Source: Silene conica
Taxonomy: Eukaryota > Streptophyta > Magnoliopsida > Caryophyllales > Caryophyllaceae
DNA: 64,000 bases
Direction of reading: 5' to 3'
Assembly: GCA_029255685.2 (NCBI GenBank)
Contig: CM055319.2
Span: forward strand, 29,669,568-29,733,567
A program made the translations under genes and the position numbers. Each line of letters starts with the position of its first letter. The first letter of the stretch is position 1. A model generated the notes under the pieces. That model was not told the origin of the DNA. It saw nothing but the letters and a program-made list of their open reading frames with translations, and ran no database searches. Of this stretch, positions 12,879 to 22,480 are shown in pieces.

Positions 12879-13238
12879 GGTCGACCGACCTCACCACAAG
12901 GTCGACCGACCATCTGCCAGTCAAAAACAGACTTCCTGTAACAGCACCAGGTCGACCGACCTATTAACCAAGTCGACCGACCTCCAAACTAGAAAAACGA
13001 GTTTCTGAAAACGCAAATCGCTGCACTTTTAAAATCAAAAACAAGTTTTTAACATTTGATTTAAAACGTGTAAATCAAATTAAACAACAAGGATTCACAT
13101 ATTGCTAAAAATATCCATTAATTAACAATATGTAAACAAGAATCGAAAACAAGATCGATTACTCATAAAAGAAAACTGTCGAAACAGAAAACTTACGCAG
13201 GAGTCGGTCGACCGACCGCAATAGGAGGTCGATCGACC
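12879..13238. repeat. Three pairs of GGTCGACCGACC in D leader
   Basis: Copies begin at 12879, 12900, 12950, 12971, 13206 and 13227; the last is the perfect palindrome GGTCGATCGACC and the fourth begins AGTC. Within each pair the start-to-start distance is exactly 21 bp with an unrelated 9-base spacer. They lie 80-450 nt downstream of the PBS in the untranslated leader. No known copia signal of this kind comes to mind. Confidence 0.92.
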
Positions 13239-13317
13239 CACACGGCGACATAAACGCGATTTTCAAAATTGTAATTGAAACTTATGAAAAACACAAAAGT
13301 AAAAATTTCGTGGCCTT

Positions 13318-13330
13318 GGCTCTGATACCA
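13318..13330 (-). other. Primer-binding site of copia D
   Basis: The minus strand reads TGGTATCAGAGCC, matching initiator-Met tRNA, two bases from the LTR end. It proves that 13333-14298 is a 5' LTR on the minus strand. Confidence 0.88.
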
Positions 13331-13332
13331 CT

Positions 13333-14298
13333 TGAGGGGAATAAAACATGTATTCGCCCTAAACATGAAGGCTTATAACGAAATTTACAGTTGCGAATAT
13401 AGTCATAAGATAATTAAAAACATGAAAAGGAATACAACCTTGGGTACTTGCTTGAATAGGCCTAAGAACAGGAATTAAAGTAAATTCCCTCCTATAACTT
13501 ACACCCAAGTCTTGATTGAGATGATGCCGCGTGTGCTAGAAATACTCTCCAATTGCCTTGCAATATGGGGAGAGCTTTTGTGAGTTTTGATGTGAGATCT
13601 GAGTTTTGGGAGAAGAATGCTCTCAAAACCCTAATTTCTTCATATTATGAATTAACCAGTAGTTGACAAAAGGAGAATAACTCTCCTTTTGTAACGTGTG
13701 GGTCGGCCGTATAGGGTTGGGGTGAGAGTGGGCTTTTTCCACTCTTACCTTATTCCTTTGCGTGATTCGACCCGTTTTGCTAAATATTATTCGCGGGATT
13801 TTAATTATAAATCGCACACATGTTATCAGATATTAATGCAATCGATACATAATAATGGTCTGATAAAATTACGATATTGTATAATTACCCAAATTAATAT
13901 AACTGTTTATATTAATACGCAAATACAATATTTAATTAAATATAACCGTTTATATTTAATTTTACGAATTAATCATGTAATCCGTATTAAATAACAATCT
14001 CAACATCTCAACGACTAATTTAATAGTCAATACCTCTGACTAACTGTTTAGTCGTATCCGGCATAAATGTGACTATATTTTCATACCTTCACATCTCTCA
14101 AACGTGTCCTATAAGTGTGACGTATAGGGACCAGTTGATCACCGCCATCCGTATGACAATAACGTCAAACTTATCTAGCAAGCCAACCGTTATTGATAAA
14201 CGTGGATCAACTGATAATAATACTGAAGTATGCCCTTGTGATCCTTTAAGAGATTTAGTAAGTCATTGTACTAACTATCAAGGACACCAGCCCCAACA
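13333..14298 (-). repeat. 5' LTR of copia D (966 bp)
   Basis: The minus strand begins TGTTGGGGCTGG at 14298 and ends ATTCCCCTCA at 13333, giving TG...CA ends. It aligns with the LTRs at 5759 and 15833. The U3 part holds repeated AT-rich TATAATTAAA-like blocks. It may be the partner of the LTR part at 4184-4747. Confidence 0.85.
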
Positions 14299-14462
14299 GA
14301 GTCGGATTCCTTACGCTTCGGCTATAGGATCGATCATGTACGCCATGATATGCACACGTCCAGACGTTGCATATGCGTCGATTCCAAGCACATCCAGGTG
14401 AACAACCCTGGATGACCGTGAAAAACATTCTTAAGTACCTACGAAGGACTAAAGATTAGGGA

Positions 14463-14975
14463 TTGACTTATGGAGGCGACACGAGGCTCTGCGCCACTGG
14501 TTACGCAGATGCTAGCTTCCAAACGGATGGAGACGACTCGAAATCTCAGTCTGGATTCGTTTTTACTCTTAATGGCGCTGCTGTCAGTTGGAAAAGTTCC
14601 AAACAAAGTGTTACAGCAGATTCTACAACTGAGTCCGAGTACTATGCCGCTTCGAAATCAGCTAAGGAAGCAATATGGATGCTTCAATTCTTACAAGGAC
14701 TATCAGTAGTGCCTAGTTCGAATGACCCGATCACCGTTTACTGTGACAATAAATGTGCCATCATCCAAGCTAAGGAGCCTAAGTCTAGTAACAAGTCTAG
14801 ACATGTACAACGGAAAGCTCATCTAATCAGAGATTACGTGGAGCAAAAGGAGATATTTATTTATAAGATCGCTACGGATGATAACATAGCAGATCCTCTT
14901 ACTAAAGCATTACGACGTTATAAGCATGAAGGGCACGTTAATTCCATGGGACTTAAACGTGTTCCTGAGTTGTAG
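14463..14975 (+). CDS. RNase H region of copia C
   Basis: Copia RNase H, which removes the RNA template during cDNA synthesis. Visible motifs are GYADASFQTD (first catalytic Asp), SWKSSKQSV, STTESEYYAAS (catalytic Glu), VYCDNKCAI (Asp) and the C-terminal NIADPLTKAL. The protein ends SMGLKRVPEL, as does the D copy at 5640-5758 reversed with small changes. Confidence 0.85.
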   Translation: MTYGGDTRLCATGYADASFQTDGDDSKSQSGFVFTLNGAAVSWKSSKQSVTADSTTESEYYAASKSAKEAIWMLQFLQGLSVVPSSNDPITVYCDNKCAIIQAKEPKSSNKSRHVQRKAHLIRDYVEQKEIFIYKIATDDNIADPLTKALRRYKHEGHVNSMGLKRVPEL

Positions 14976-15832
14976 TACTCTTTTATGAATTAGATTCATT
15001 TTCTCGTGTACTCTATTACAACCTCATCATTATGATATTTTATGTTTTGTTTTTCATGTGGCAATGTACGATAATTTTGAACACCACAAAGTGAACTTAT
15101 TAACATTACATCGTTTTTGGTCCTTGATTACCCACTTGAGCTGATAACTCAGGTAATCATTTTGTGACGTTGGTTGATGGTGGATTCAACGAGCCATAAG
15201 TCAAACAGTTGACTGACCAATCACAAAGGCAAGTTATACGGATATCTCGTAGGACACATCGTGACAACGTTATGGAGTCCTAAATGTTTTATAACATTAG
15301 GTGCCAGGTCGTGGATAGGACCTCCATAGTGTTCCTTAGAGTCGATTCTTTTGACTTTCAACTGTCTCTTGAGATTAAGGCAGATTTTGGGTCACTTTGG
15401 TTTCCTTCCCACGGTCTTCCGTAACAGGGGCCAAGAGGATTCACTGGGTTATTTAATGCTGCGCTTACATCTGCAGGATTCGAGTTGAGGGAAATATCCA
15501 AACCCTTATCAGGATTTTATCATTTCTCAGAGCCACTCGAGGAGTAGTAACTGAAATGCATGGCCATGCTCGAATACAGATTCGTTTTATCAGTTAAGTT
15601 ACTCTCTAGTCGGGGAAACCACTCTTGATGCAGATCGATTGTAGAATACGACCTTTGCGAATACGGATTTGCAAATTGTTTTACATTGAGTAACAGAAAT
15701 TTTAAAAGGATATGAGAATCGGTTATCGCACCTACACTTGTACGGACGAATGGGAGTTTGTTGGAGCTGGTGTCCTCCATATGTAGTGTGATAACGTCAT
15801 TGCACATACACTTGTACGGACAAGTGGGAGAT
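14976..15832 (+). other. 3' UTR and doubled PPT of copia C
   Basis: This 850-bp noncoding tail lies between RNase H and the LTR. A 43-bp block running from CACTTGTACGGAC through the PPT to GCTGGTGTCC occurs twice, at about 15734-15776 and 15809-15851, 75 bp apart. The second copy is the true PPT plus LTR start. The same doubling is in D (about 4731-4845, reversed), so it belongs to the family. Confidence 0.8.
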
Positions 15833-16852
15833 TGTTGGGGCTGGTGTCCTTTACAGTTAGTACAATGACTTATTAAATCTCTTAAAGGATCACAAGGGAA
15901 CACTTCAGTATTATTATCAGTTGATCCACGTTTATCAATAACGGTTGGCTTGCTAGATAAGTTTGACGTTATTGTCATACGGATGGCGGTGATCAACTGG
16001 TCCATATAAGTCACACCTATAGGACACGTTTGAGAGATGTGAAGGTATGAAAATACAGTCACATTTATGCCGAATACGACTAAACAGTTAGTCAGAGGTA
16101 CTGACTATAAAATTAGTCAATAAGATGTTGAGATAATTATTTAATACGGATTAAATAATTTTAGCTAAATACGAGTTACATGATTAATTCGTAAATTAAA
16201 TATAAACGGTTATATTTGATTAAATGCTTAATTCGTGTATTAATATAAGCAGTTATAGTAATTAAGCTAATTATACAATATCCTCATTTTCTTATCAGAC
16301 CATTATTAATGTATCGACTGCACATTGTGACGAAGTAATACATTAATTAGTATCTGATAACATGTATACGATTTATAATTGAAACCCGCGGATTACATTT
16401 TAGCAATTAGGGTCGAATCACGCATTAGAATGAGGTGAGAGTGGAAAGCCCACTCTCACCCTATAATATTTTCGGCCGAGTAGGGTTACAAAAGGAGAGG
16501 AATTCTCCTTTTGTCAGACTACTGGAATTGACATTCTAATAAACTAGGGTTTTGAGAGCCGCTTTCTCCTAAAACCTATATCTCACATCAAAACTCACAA
16601 AAGCTCTCCCCATATTGCAAGGCAATCGGAGAGTATTTCTAGCACACGCGACATCGTCTCATACGGATCTTGGGTGCAAGTTATAGGAGGGAATCTCTGT
16701 TGATTCCTGTTCTTAGGCCATTTTCGCAAGGACCTAAGGTAGTGCATCTATACATTTTCGTTTCATGTTTTTCATTTTATGACGATATTCACACGTAATA
16801 TTTTCGTTATAATCCTGTAATTTTAAGGGTGAATATACGGAAATTCCCCACA
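15833..16852 (+). repeat. 3' LTR of copia C (1.0 kb)
   Basis: Begins TGTTGGGGCTGG after the PPT AAGTGGGAGA (15822-15831) and ends TTCCCCACA at 16852. No PBS follows, so it is a 3' LTR. It aligns with the D 5' LTR along its length. Confidence 0.83.
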
Positions 16853-16947
16853 ATACCCCGGTTATCTCACTGCCTCTCCTGAGGGTCGATTTCAAACCGA
16901 AAATTAAAGGCACCCTTCTCAAGTTCTCCCGCTCGGGTTCAATTCAA
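16853..16947. other. Unassigned flank between copia C and CACTA-1
   Basis: This 95-bp stretch, joined to 20580-20804 before the CACTA insertion, has no recognised gene or element. The last three bases, CAA (16945-16947), are the left copy of the CACTA-1 target duplication. About 230 bp at 20580-20804 likewise show no coding signal. Confidence 0.6.
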
Positions 16948-16964
16948 CACTAGTAGAAAAATAC

Positions 16965-17206
16965 TTATTTGAGGCGTCAAAAATGAGGTCATTTGCGGCG
17001 TTTTTAGTGTAGCAGCGAATAAGGGGGCCGCAAATAGAAAAAGTCATTTGAGGCGGAAAAAAAACGCCGCAAATAAGAGGTTATTTGAGGCGTTTTTCTA
17101 AAAAAACGCCGCAAATAAAAAAGGCTATTTGAGGCGTTTTTCTAAAAAAACGCCGCAAATAGGTCCTCTATTTGAGGCGTTTTTTGAGAAAAACGCCGCA
17201 AATAGG
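16965..17206. repeat. Left subterminal array of CACTA-1
   Basis: About ten alternating copies of TATTTGAGGCG and its near-complement CGCCGCAAATA occur within 240 bp, some forming A/T-looped hairpins (GGCGTTTTT then AAAAACGCC). Such arrays bind the TNPA-type accessory protein in En/Spm; that role is inferred here. Confidence 0.85.
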
Positions 17207-17327
17207 TATTAAAAAAAAAAAAATTGTTTTTTTTTTTTTTTCAAATAAAATTATTTAAACAAGTTACTTAAATATAATAACTCTCAAATGTATATTTAGA
17301 CAAGAGAATCTTACATCATTTTTTTAA

Positions 17328-17722
17328 TTATTCTAAATAACAAATACAAAAATATAAAATGCTTAAGAAATTTAAGTGCTGATATACAAGCATACATCTA
17401 TTCACATCTTCGGCCAATTTAGCTTCAAGGGCCCTTCCCCCAGCTTCAGCCATAGCTTTCACTTTAATAGTTTCGCGCTCCATTTCAGCCTTCTCTCTTT
17501 CAGTCTGACGACGCTGTGCTTGTATCCGCTCTTTCGTTGCTCGCCTAGCTGTCTCCTGTCTGTCAGCTGACTCCTCTTGCATCCTAACAAGCTCCTAATT
17601 CCTCGTTCGTTGGTACTCATGCTCTGTTGCCATCTTTTCATGTCCAATTCATCTTGGTATCGCGCCATCTGTGATTTCACTTGCGCTTGTTGCTGATTTA
17701 ACTTCTTCTGGTCTTCATACAT
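17328..17722 (-). pseudogene. Coiled-coil C-terminal piece of a CACTA accessory protein
   Basis: The minus-strand translation is a highly charged helix: NQQQAQVKSQMARYQDELDM, then EESADRQETARRATKER, then EREKAEMERETIKVKAMAE. Runs of Q, E, K and R with heptad spacing resemble the C-terminal coiled coil of plant Transposase_24 (Ptta/En/Spm) proteins, which normally accompany TNP2. Only the C-terminal part is present. The reading needs a frame change near 17635 and crosses a stop at about 17597, so it is dead. The family assignment is inference from position and composition. Confidence 0.5.
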
Positions 17723-20395
17723 TACTTTTTGCTTTTCCTGTGTACATTATAAAGTCGCATCGTCAAATAAATCAGTATTCTACATTTCTTTTTCCTGTGT
17801 ACTTTTTGCTCGTACTTATATTTTGACGGGTGCATAAAGCAGAGCTGAATAATTCAAATAAAACGCAAGGAGGTCAGAGCTGTTCCATTACAGGAAGGAT
17901 ATAAAAATAATTATAAGGTAAGAAACTAGGAGTGCTAGTTCACTGGATGTTTTGATCAGGTGCTTATTATTAGATTGCGACTAATTAAATTGTTGCGAAA
18001 TAAAAAAAGAATAGAAGAGCAGGAGGTTATGATACCTGAAGGGCATTATGAAGGTTATTGGTGAGCTGAGATAGTAAAATTTTTTCTTCTTCTTTAGCCT
18101 CGGATACCTGAAGGGCATTATGAAGGTTAAATCACCTGAAGGTATGCAGGATAGACGACCAGTCACCAAATAAACTGAATCTGACTCGCATATTAGGAAC
18201 ATCAGCGTAATAAATATCATTTTTTCAGTAGATACATAATCAAATGCTTCTTAATTTGCTTTAAATCAAAATATCGTGCACATCATTTAACAATGAATCT
18301 CCCAAACTAAACAGTATTAGATCACTTAAACGGTAAAGCTAAAGAAAAATATTTACTAACGTTTGTTCATATGACAACACACTATACGATACCATGGCAT
18401 CATCACACTTACATTCTATGACTCATCATGTGATTATGCCTAACAAAAACACCCTTGATCCTCCCACAGTTCTTTGTTCTGTGCAATCTATTTCAAAATA
18501 ATGTAAGAACAAACTAATAACACACATAATCTCATAGCAAGAGATAGGGGCAGCAGTAAGCAACAAAGGGCAGCACTACCTCAGTCTAATCTTTCAAGTG
18601 TAGGAAAACACCATATCATCATCATGTCTTCATCAGACCATCAAAGACTGCTGCATCCTCTGGTTTAACTAGACAGCACTACCATACATGAGTACTATAT
18701 GTCACCTACTGCATCAAACAACCAGTACATCAGCCAACTATCAAAATCAATAATATATAGGAACATAAGCAATTTTTGGTGGATTTCAGTATATTTAACC
18801 CAAAGGAATGCAAGAAAAAGAAGAAAAATAATACTTTTCCCAAATATAACCTCACATTCGAAATAGCGGAGCACTTGCAGCATCACTTCCTATTTGTTCA
18901 CATGAAAAGAAGGCGCAATGGAGAAATAACTTCATCTAAAAGAACAATCTTAAAGAAATCTAAGACTGCCTAAACGAAAGCCTAGTATCCGTCCTTCGAA
19001 ACCTTATTAAAAAAACTCATCCAAATGCTTCATAAAAACTAATGAGGGAATGTTCCCTGATTCCACGTGCGCTCAAGATCACCATTCTGCAGCAACACGA
19101 CTGGCCCATCATCATTCTGAACCAGCACGCCTGCACTGCGCTGTACTTCTATCAGCAATACTACTACTGCCCATTACACCTAATCTGAGATGCAAACCCA
19201 AAACAGAAGTACTGCATCCCACATTCAGATCCAGATGTTCCTGCACAACCTGCATTTCATTCACCCAACCAGTTCCTAATCCCCACATACCAACAGCACC
19301 TATTGCCCATGTTGCAGCCAGACACTGCCTTAACGGGTTACTACTGCACCGATACCCGCAACAGAAACTCCCTGACTCTGCTCTGCTACAGAATACACCA
19401 GACCAGACCCAGATCATTGCTGCACATCATTCTTATATCATTCTTAATAAAACTGAAAGTTTTAAGTAATTCAGGAATGTAGGAGGATTTTTAGATGCAA
19501 ATTTCAGAAGAATACCAAAATTCTGTCGACTAATTTTCTCTTCACTGAATTTCAAACATCAAATCTATAATTGGCTTTTGTACATCACCAATTCACAATC
19601 ACAGAAGTTCCGAGTAAGCTAGACAAACCAAGGACTAGGGCGTATCCAAAATTATGTTTTAAAGCAATTTACCTTGATAAAATAGAACCAGACAGAACAC
19701 AACAGTGAGCAACATGGCAAACAACTGATTCTTCAAGGACTAAATCAACAACAACAACAACAACATAGGTATTAATAAGAAAACTCATTTTAATAGCCAA
19801 TTTCTGAGTTCTCACAAAAGCTTACTCCGTAGTATATTATAAGGGTCGAAGTAATTGTTAAGGAATTAGAATTGAATACGGATAAATAAAACCCAAAAAA
19901 GAAGCAATCTTATTATTTCGGTATAAACCTAAATCCAAACGAAATCCAAACAAAGTAATTATTATTTCACACCTATCAAAATCCAAACAAAAAACCCTAA
20001 ATTTCATACAAACCTAAATCAAAGTAAGAGAAAAGTAATTTGATATATAAAACAATTTAGAGTACCTAGGGTTGAAAGTGAGGAGTATTTGCAGTAATGA
20101 CAATGGCGAATTGATGTGGTGTTGGTGAATGATATCGGACGATCCATGTTCCTTAGGCACACGATGATATCTGCACAGAAAAGACGAACTTATGGTGAGT
20201 GAATACAACCATTGACGATAATTCATATGAGAGGAGGTCGTCGGAAAAGAAAATGTGCACAGTGAGTCAGTGACAGACGATGTCGGCGACCGATGAGGGA
20301 GTTGTGTTGTCGGCGGCAGATGAGGGAGATGATATGAGAGAGAGTTTTGACGGGTGAGGGTGAGGGTTTATTTGTTTTTAAAGAAAATATACCCA
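17723..20395. other. CACTA-1 interior without recognisable genes
   Basis: About 2.7 kb of A/T-rich sequence. A 139-codon frame at 19050-19469 is Cys/His/Pro-rich with no domain. A purine-rich stretch on the plus strand at 20220-20360 could be the complement of a 5' untranslated region of the lost minus-strand gene. An AAC microsatellite lies near 19750. Confidence 0.5.
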
Positions 20396-20560
20396 GTCTA
20401 TTTGCGGCGGTTTATTTAAAAAAGCCTCAAATATATTATTTGAGGCTTTTTTCTTTAAAACGCCTCAAATGGATTGACATTTATTAGAAAAAAAAAAAGA
20501 AATTGGGTTTCTTTTGAGGCGGTTGTCAAAAAACGCCGCAAATGAGGCGCCGCAAATGAG
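20396..20560. repeat. Right subterminal array of CACTA-1
   Basis: The same TTTGAGGC / GCCGCAAAT words as at the left end, fewer in number and more diverged, next to the right TIR. Some copies read GAGGCTTTT in place of GAGGCGTTTT. Confidence 0.85.
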
Positions 20561-20813
20561 TATTTTTCTACTAGTGCAAGATGACAAACTAGTCCAAGTG
20601 GGTGACCCAACTCCCAACCTAGCCAACTCTCATTGACAGTCAAGGGTCGAAATTTAACAACAATCCCAAAAAAAACGTAAACAAGTCAAATCTCTTAATT
20701 AACCCAATAAAGTTCCCCTCGACACCAAGTTGGTGGAATTAAGTCGGTAACCTACATATATCGGATTCTAATCGCACCCTAGTGAAAATACTACTCACTA
20801 CTCATTATTAATC

Positions 20814-21730
20814 GAAAAAATTATGAATAACCACCTAATATGTTTCATTTTTTACAAATTATCACCTAATATATTCAACTTTACGAATAACCACCTAACT
20901 TTCTTATTTATCCACACCAATCTCGCTTATTTTACATACCTGAGACGATTTTGCCTAATTATCGACTCGATTTCATTTTAACGACTTCCGATCAATTTGT
21001 ATGACTAAACGACCCTTCCTAATTATTAGACATACACCTTGACTTCTTAATTCACCCTTCCTTCTATCAATTCACAATTAAAAAATATTCAATCCCTAAC
21101 CCTAGAAATTAATTTAGGGGATTGAAGGTTTGTGTAAAAAACATTCTATCAAGTTCACGATTAAGAAACAAGTAAGAAAGGTGCAACTAGATGAAGTAGA
21201 AGGTATATTTCTTTCCTGACATTCAATTACAGTATACTCTGTACGATACTTCGGTCTATGTTTTTGTGTCTTTAATACGGGTCAAATGTTTTTGGTCTAT
21301 GCTTTGGTCTAAGTTATTCGGTCGACTCGTCTTAAGCTTAAGACGGGGTAAATAATTGTCTTAAGGAATATACCCGTATTACTTTTAAGATGGATAGTGT
21401 TGAAGGAGGATAAAATTTAAGAAACCCCTAAATTGATTTCTAAGGTTAGGGATTGAATATTAGTTAATTGTGAATTGATGGAAGGAAGGTGAATTAAGAA
21501 GTCAAGGTGGATGTCTAATAATTAGTAAGGGTAGTTTGGTCATAAAAATTGATCGGAAGTCGTTAAAATGAAATCGAGTCGATAATTAGGCAAAACCGTC
21601 TCAGGTATGTAAAATAAGTAAGATTGATGTGGATAAATAAGAAAGTTAGGTGGTTATTTGTAAAGTTAAATATATTAGGTGGTAATTTGTAAACAATGGA
21701 ACATAGTAGGTGCTAATTCATAATTTTTCC
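20814..21730. mobile_element. Long-TIR Mutator-type MITE
   Basis: Two inverted repeats of about 310 bp (20814-21125 and about 21410-21730, roughly 90 percent alike by eye) enclose about 285 bp of noncoding sequence. Outer ends read GAAAAAATTATGAATAACC and, reversed, GGAAAAATTATGAATTAGC. A perfect 9-bp duplication, TTATTAATC, flanks it (20805-20813 and 21731-21739). Nine-bp duplications with long TIRs are diagnostic of Mutator-like elements. It has no transposase, so it is non-autonomous. Confidence 0.9.
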
Positions 21731-21739
21731 TTATTAATC

Positions 21740-22480
21740 TAACATAAAACAAGTGACAACTATACTAAACATGACGATGTTAAAAACAATAAAGATTGAA
21801 ACTTTAATATAATGTAGTGACTAAACATAAATAAACTACACTAAACACGATAAGATTAATAAAGACTAAAAATTTGATTAATTAAAATAATTAAACTAAC
21901 TAAACACAATAATAAAGAAATGAGAAAGAGAAGAAGAAAGGGAGAAAATAATTCATACCAGACTTTAATTAAATAGAATGAGATGATAGATCGTCACACA
22001 AAGTTTATAAATTAAGAACATAAACTAAATCTACACTAAAAATGGAGAAGAAAAATGGAATTTTTGTTTGATTTTATTATCCTAATCTACCCTATTGTTC
22101 TCCCTGGCTTCCATCGAAATGCTCTGCCCAGAACAAACAAAATATAGAGCTGGCTGCCTCATTCTTTCGAAAATTGCTGGACCCAAACAATATAAGACCT
22201 CCTGCTTGCTTTTTCGTTTTTCTCACGTGCCATTAAAGTCTTGTTTAATTATTTTTGTTCTTTTTCTTTTTCTCTTTTTCGTCTTTCTTTCTAATACATT
22301 ATATCCAAAACGGTACCTATAAAATCAAACAAGCAAAAAACAGTACCAATATCCGACGAATAATATAGATTGGCACTAGTTAGCTGAAATTAACAAATAT
22401 TCTATTTTATTAAGAAAATTGGTAAATAAAGTTAACTCGGATAATAAATTAGACTAAATAAGAGACGAAATGTGTGTTAA
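21740..22480. other. Unassigned A/T-rich segment
   Basis: About 740 bp with no gene or repeat that I recognise. Short frames at 22095-22322 look random. It lies between the MITE and the first sequence that looks like element E, whose left limit is uncertain. Confidence 0.5.

Larger units (their letters stand above)
12213..14298 (-). mobile_element. Copia element D, 5' part
   Basis: On the minus strand this is a full 5' LTR (14298 to 13333), a PBS and about 1.1 kb of untranslated leader. Its LTR end abuts copia C RT sequence at 14299, so D was inserted in C, and its 3' half is at 4184-5758. The leader holds three pairs of a 12-bp CG palindrome, listed separately. Incomplete copy. Confidence 0.78.
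14299..16852 (+). mobile_element. Copia element C, 3' part
   Basis: Contains the end of RT, RNase H, a 3' untranslated region, a PPT and the 3' LTR. It starts at the D LTR end (14298/14299); its 5' part should lie left of the window, beyond the other end of D. The family is the same as A and D. No duplication partner can be checked. Broken, with few breaks in the visible part. Confidence 0.8.
16948..20576. mobile_element. CACTA-1, non-autonomous CACTA transposon
   Basis: The ends are CACTAGTAGAAAAATAC at 16948 and its inverted complement, GTATTTTTCTACTAGTG, ending at 20576. They are flanked by the 3-bp duplication CAA (16945-16947 and 20577-20579), the hallmark of En/Spm elements. Length is 3629 bp. 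It lacks any TNP2 transposase and holds only a damaged coiled-coil frame near the left end. Both ends carry dense subterminal arrays of TTTGAGGCG / CGCCGCAAATA words. Movement would need transposase from another copy. The intact ends and duplication suggest a fairly recent insertion. Confidence 0.93.

Noticed and set aside
16853-16947. SINE tail next to copia C (GGGTTCAATTC resembles a B box)
   Set aside because: No A box at the right distance, no tail and no duplication.
19050-19469. 139-codon ORF in CACTA-1
   Set aside because: Skewed Cys/His/Pro composition, an overlapping ORF on the other strand and no domain.
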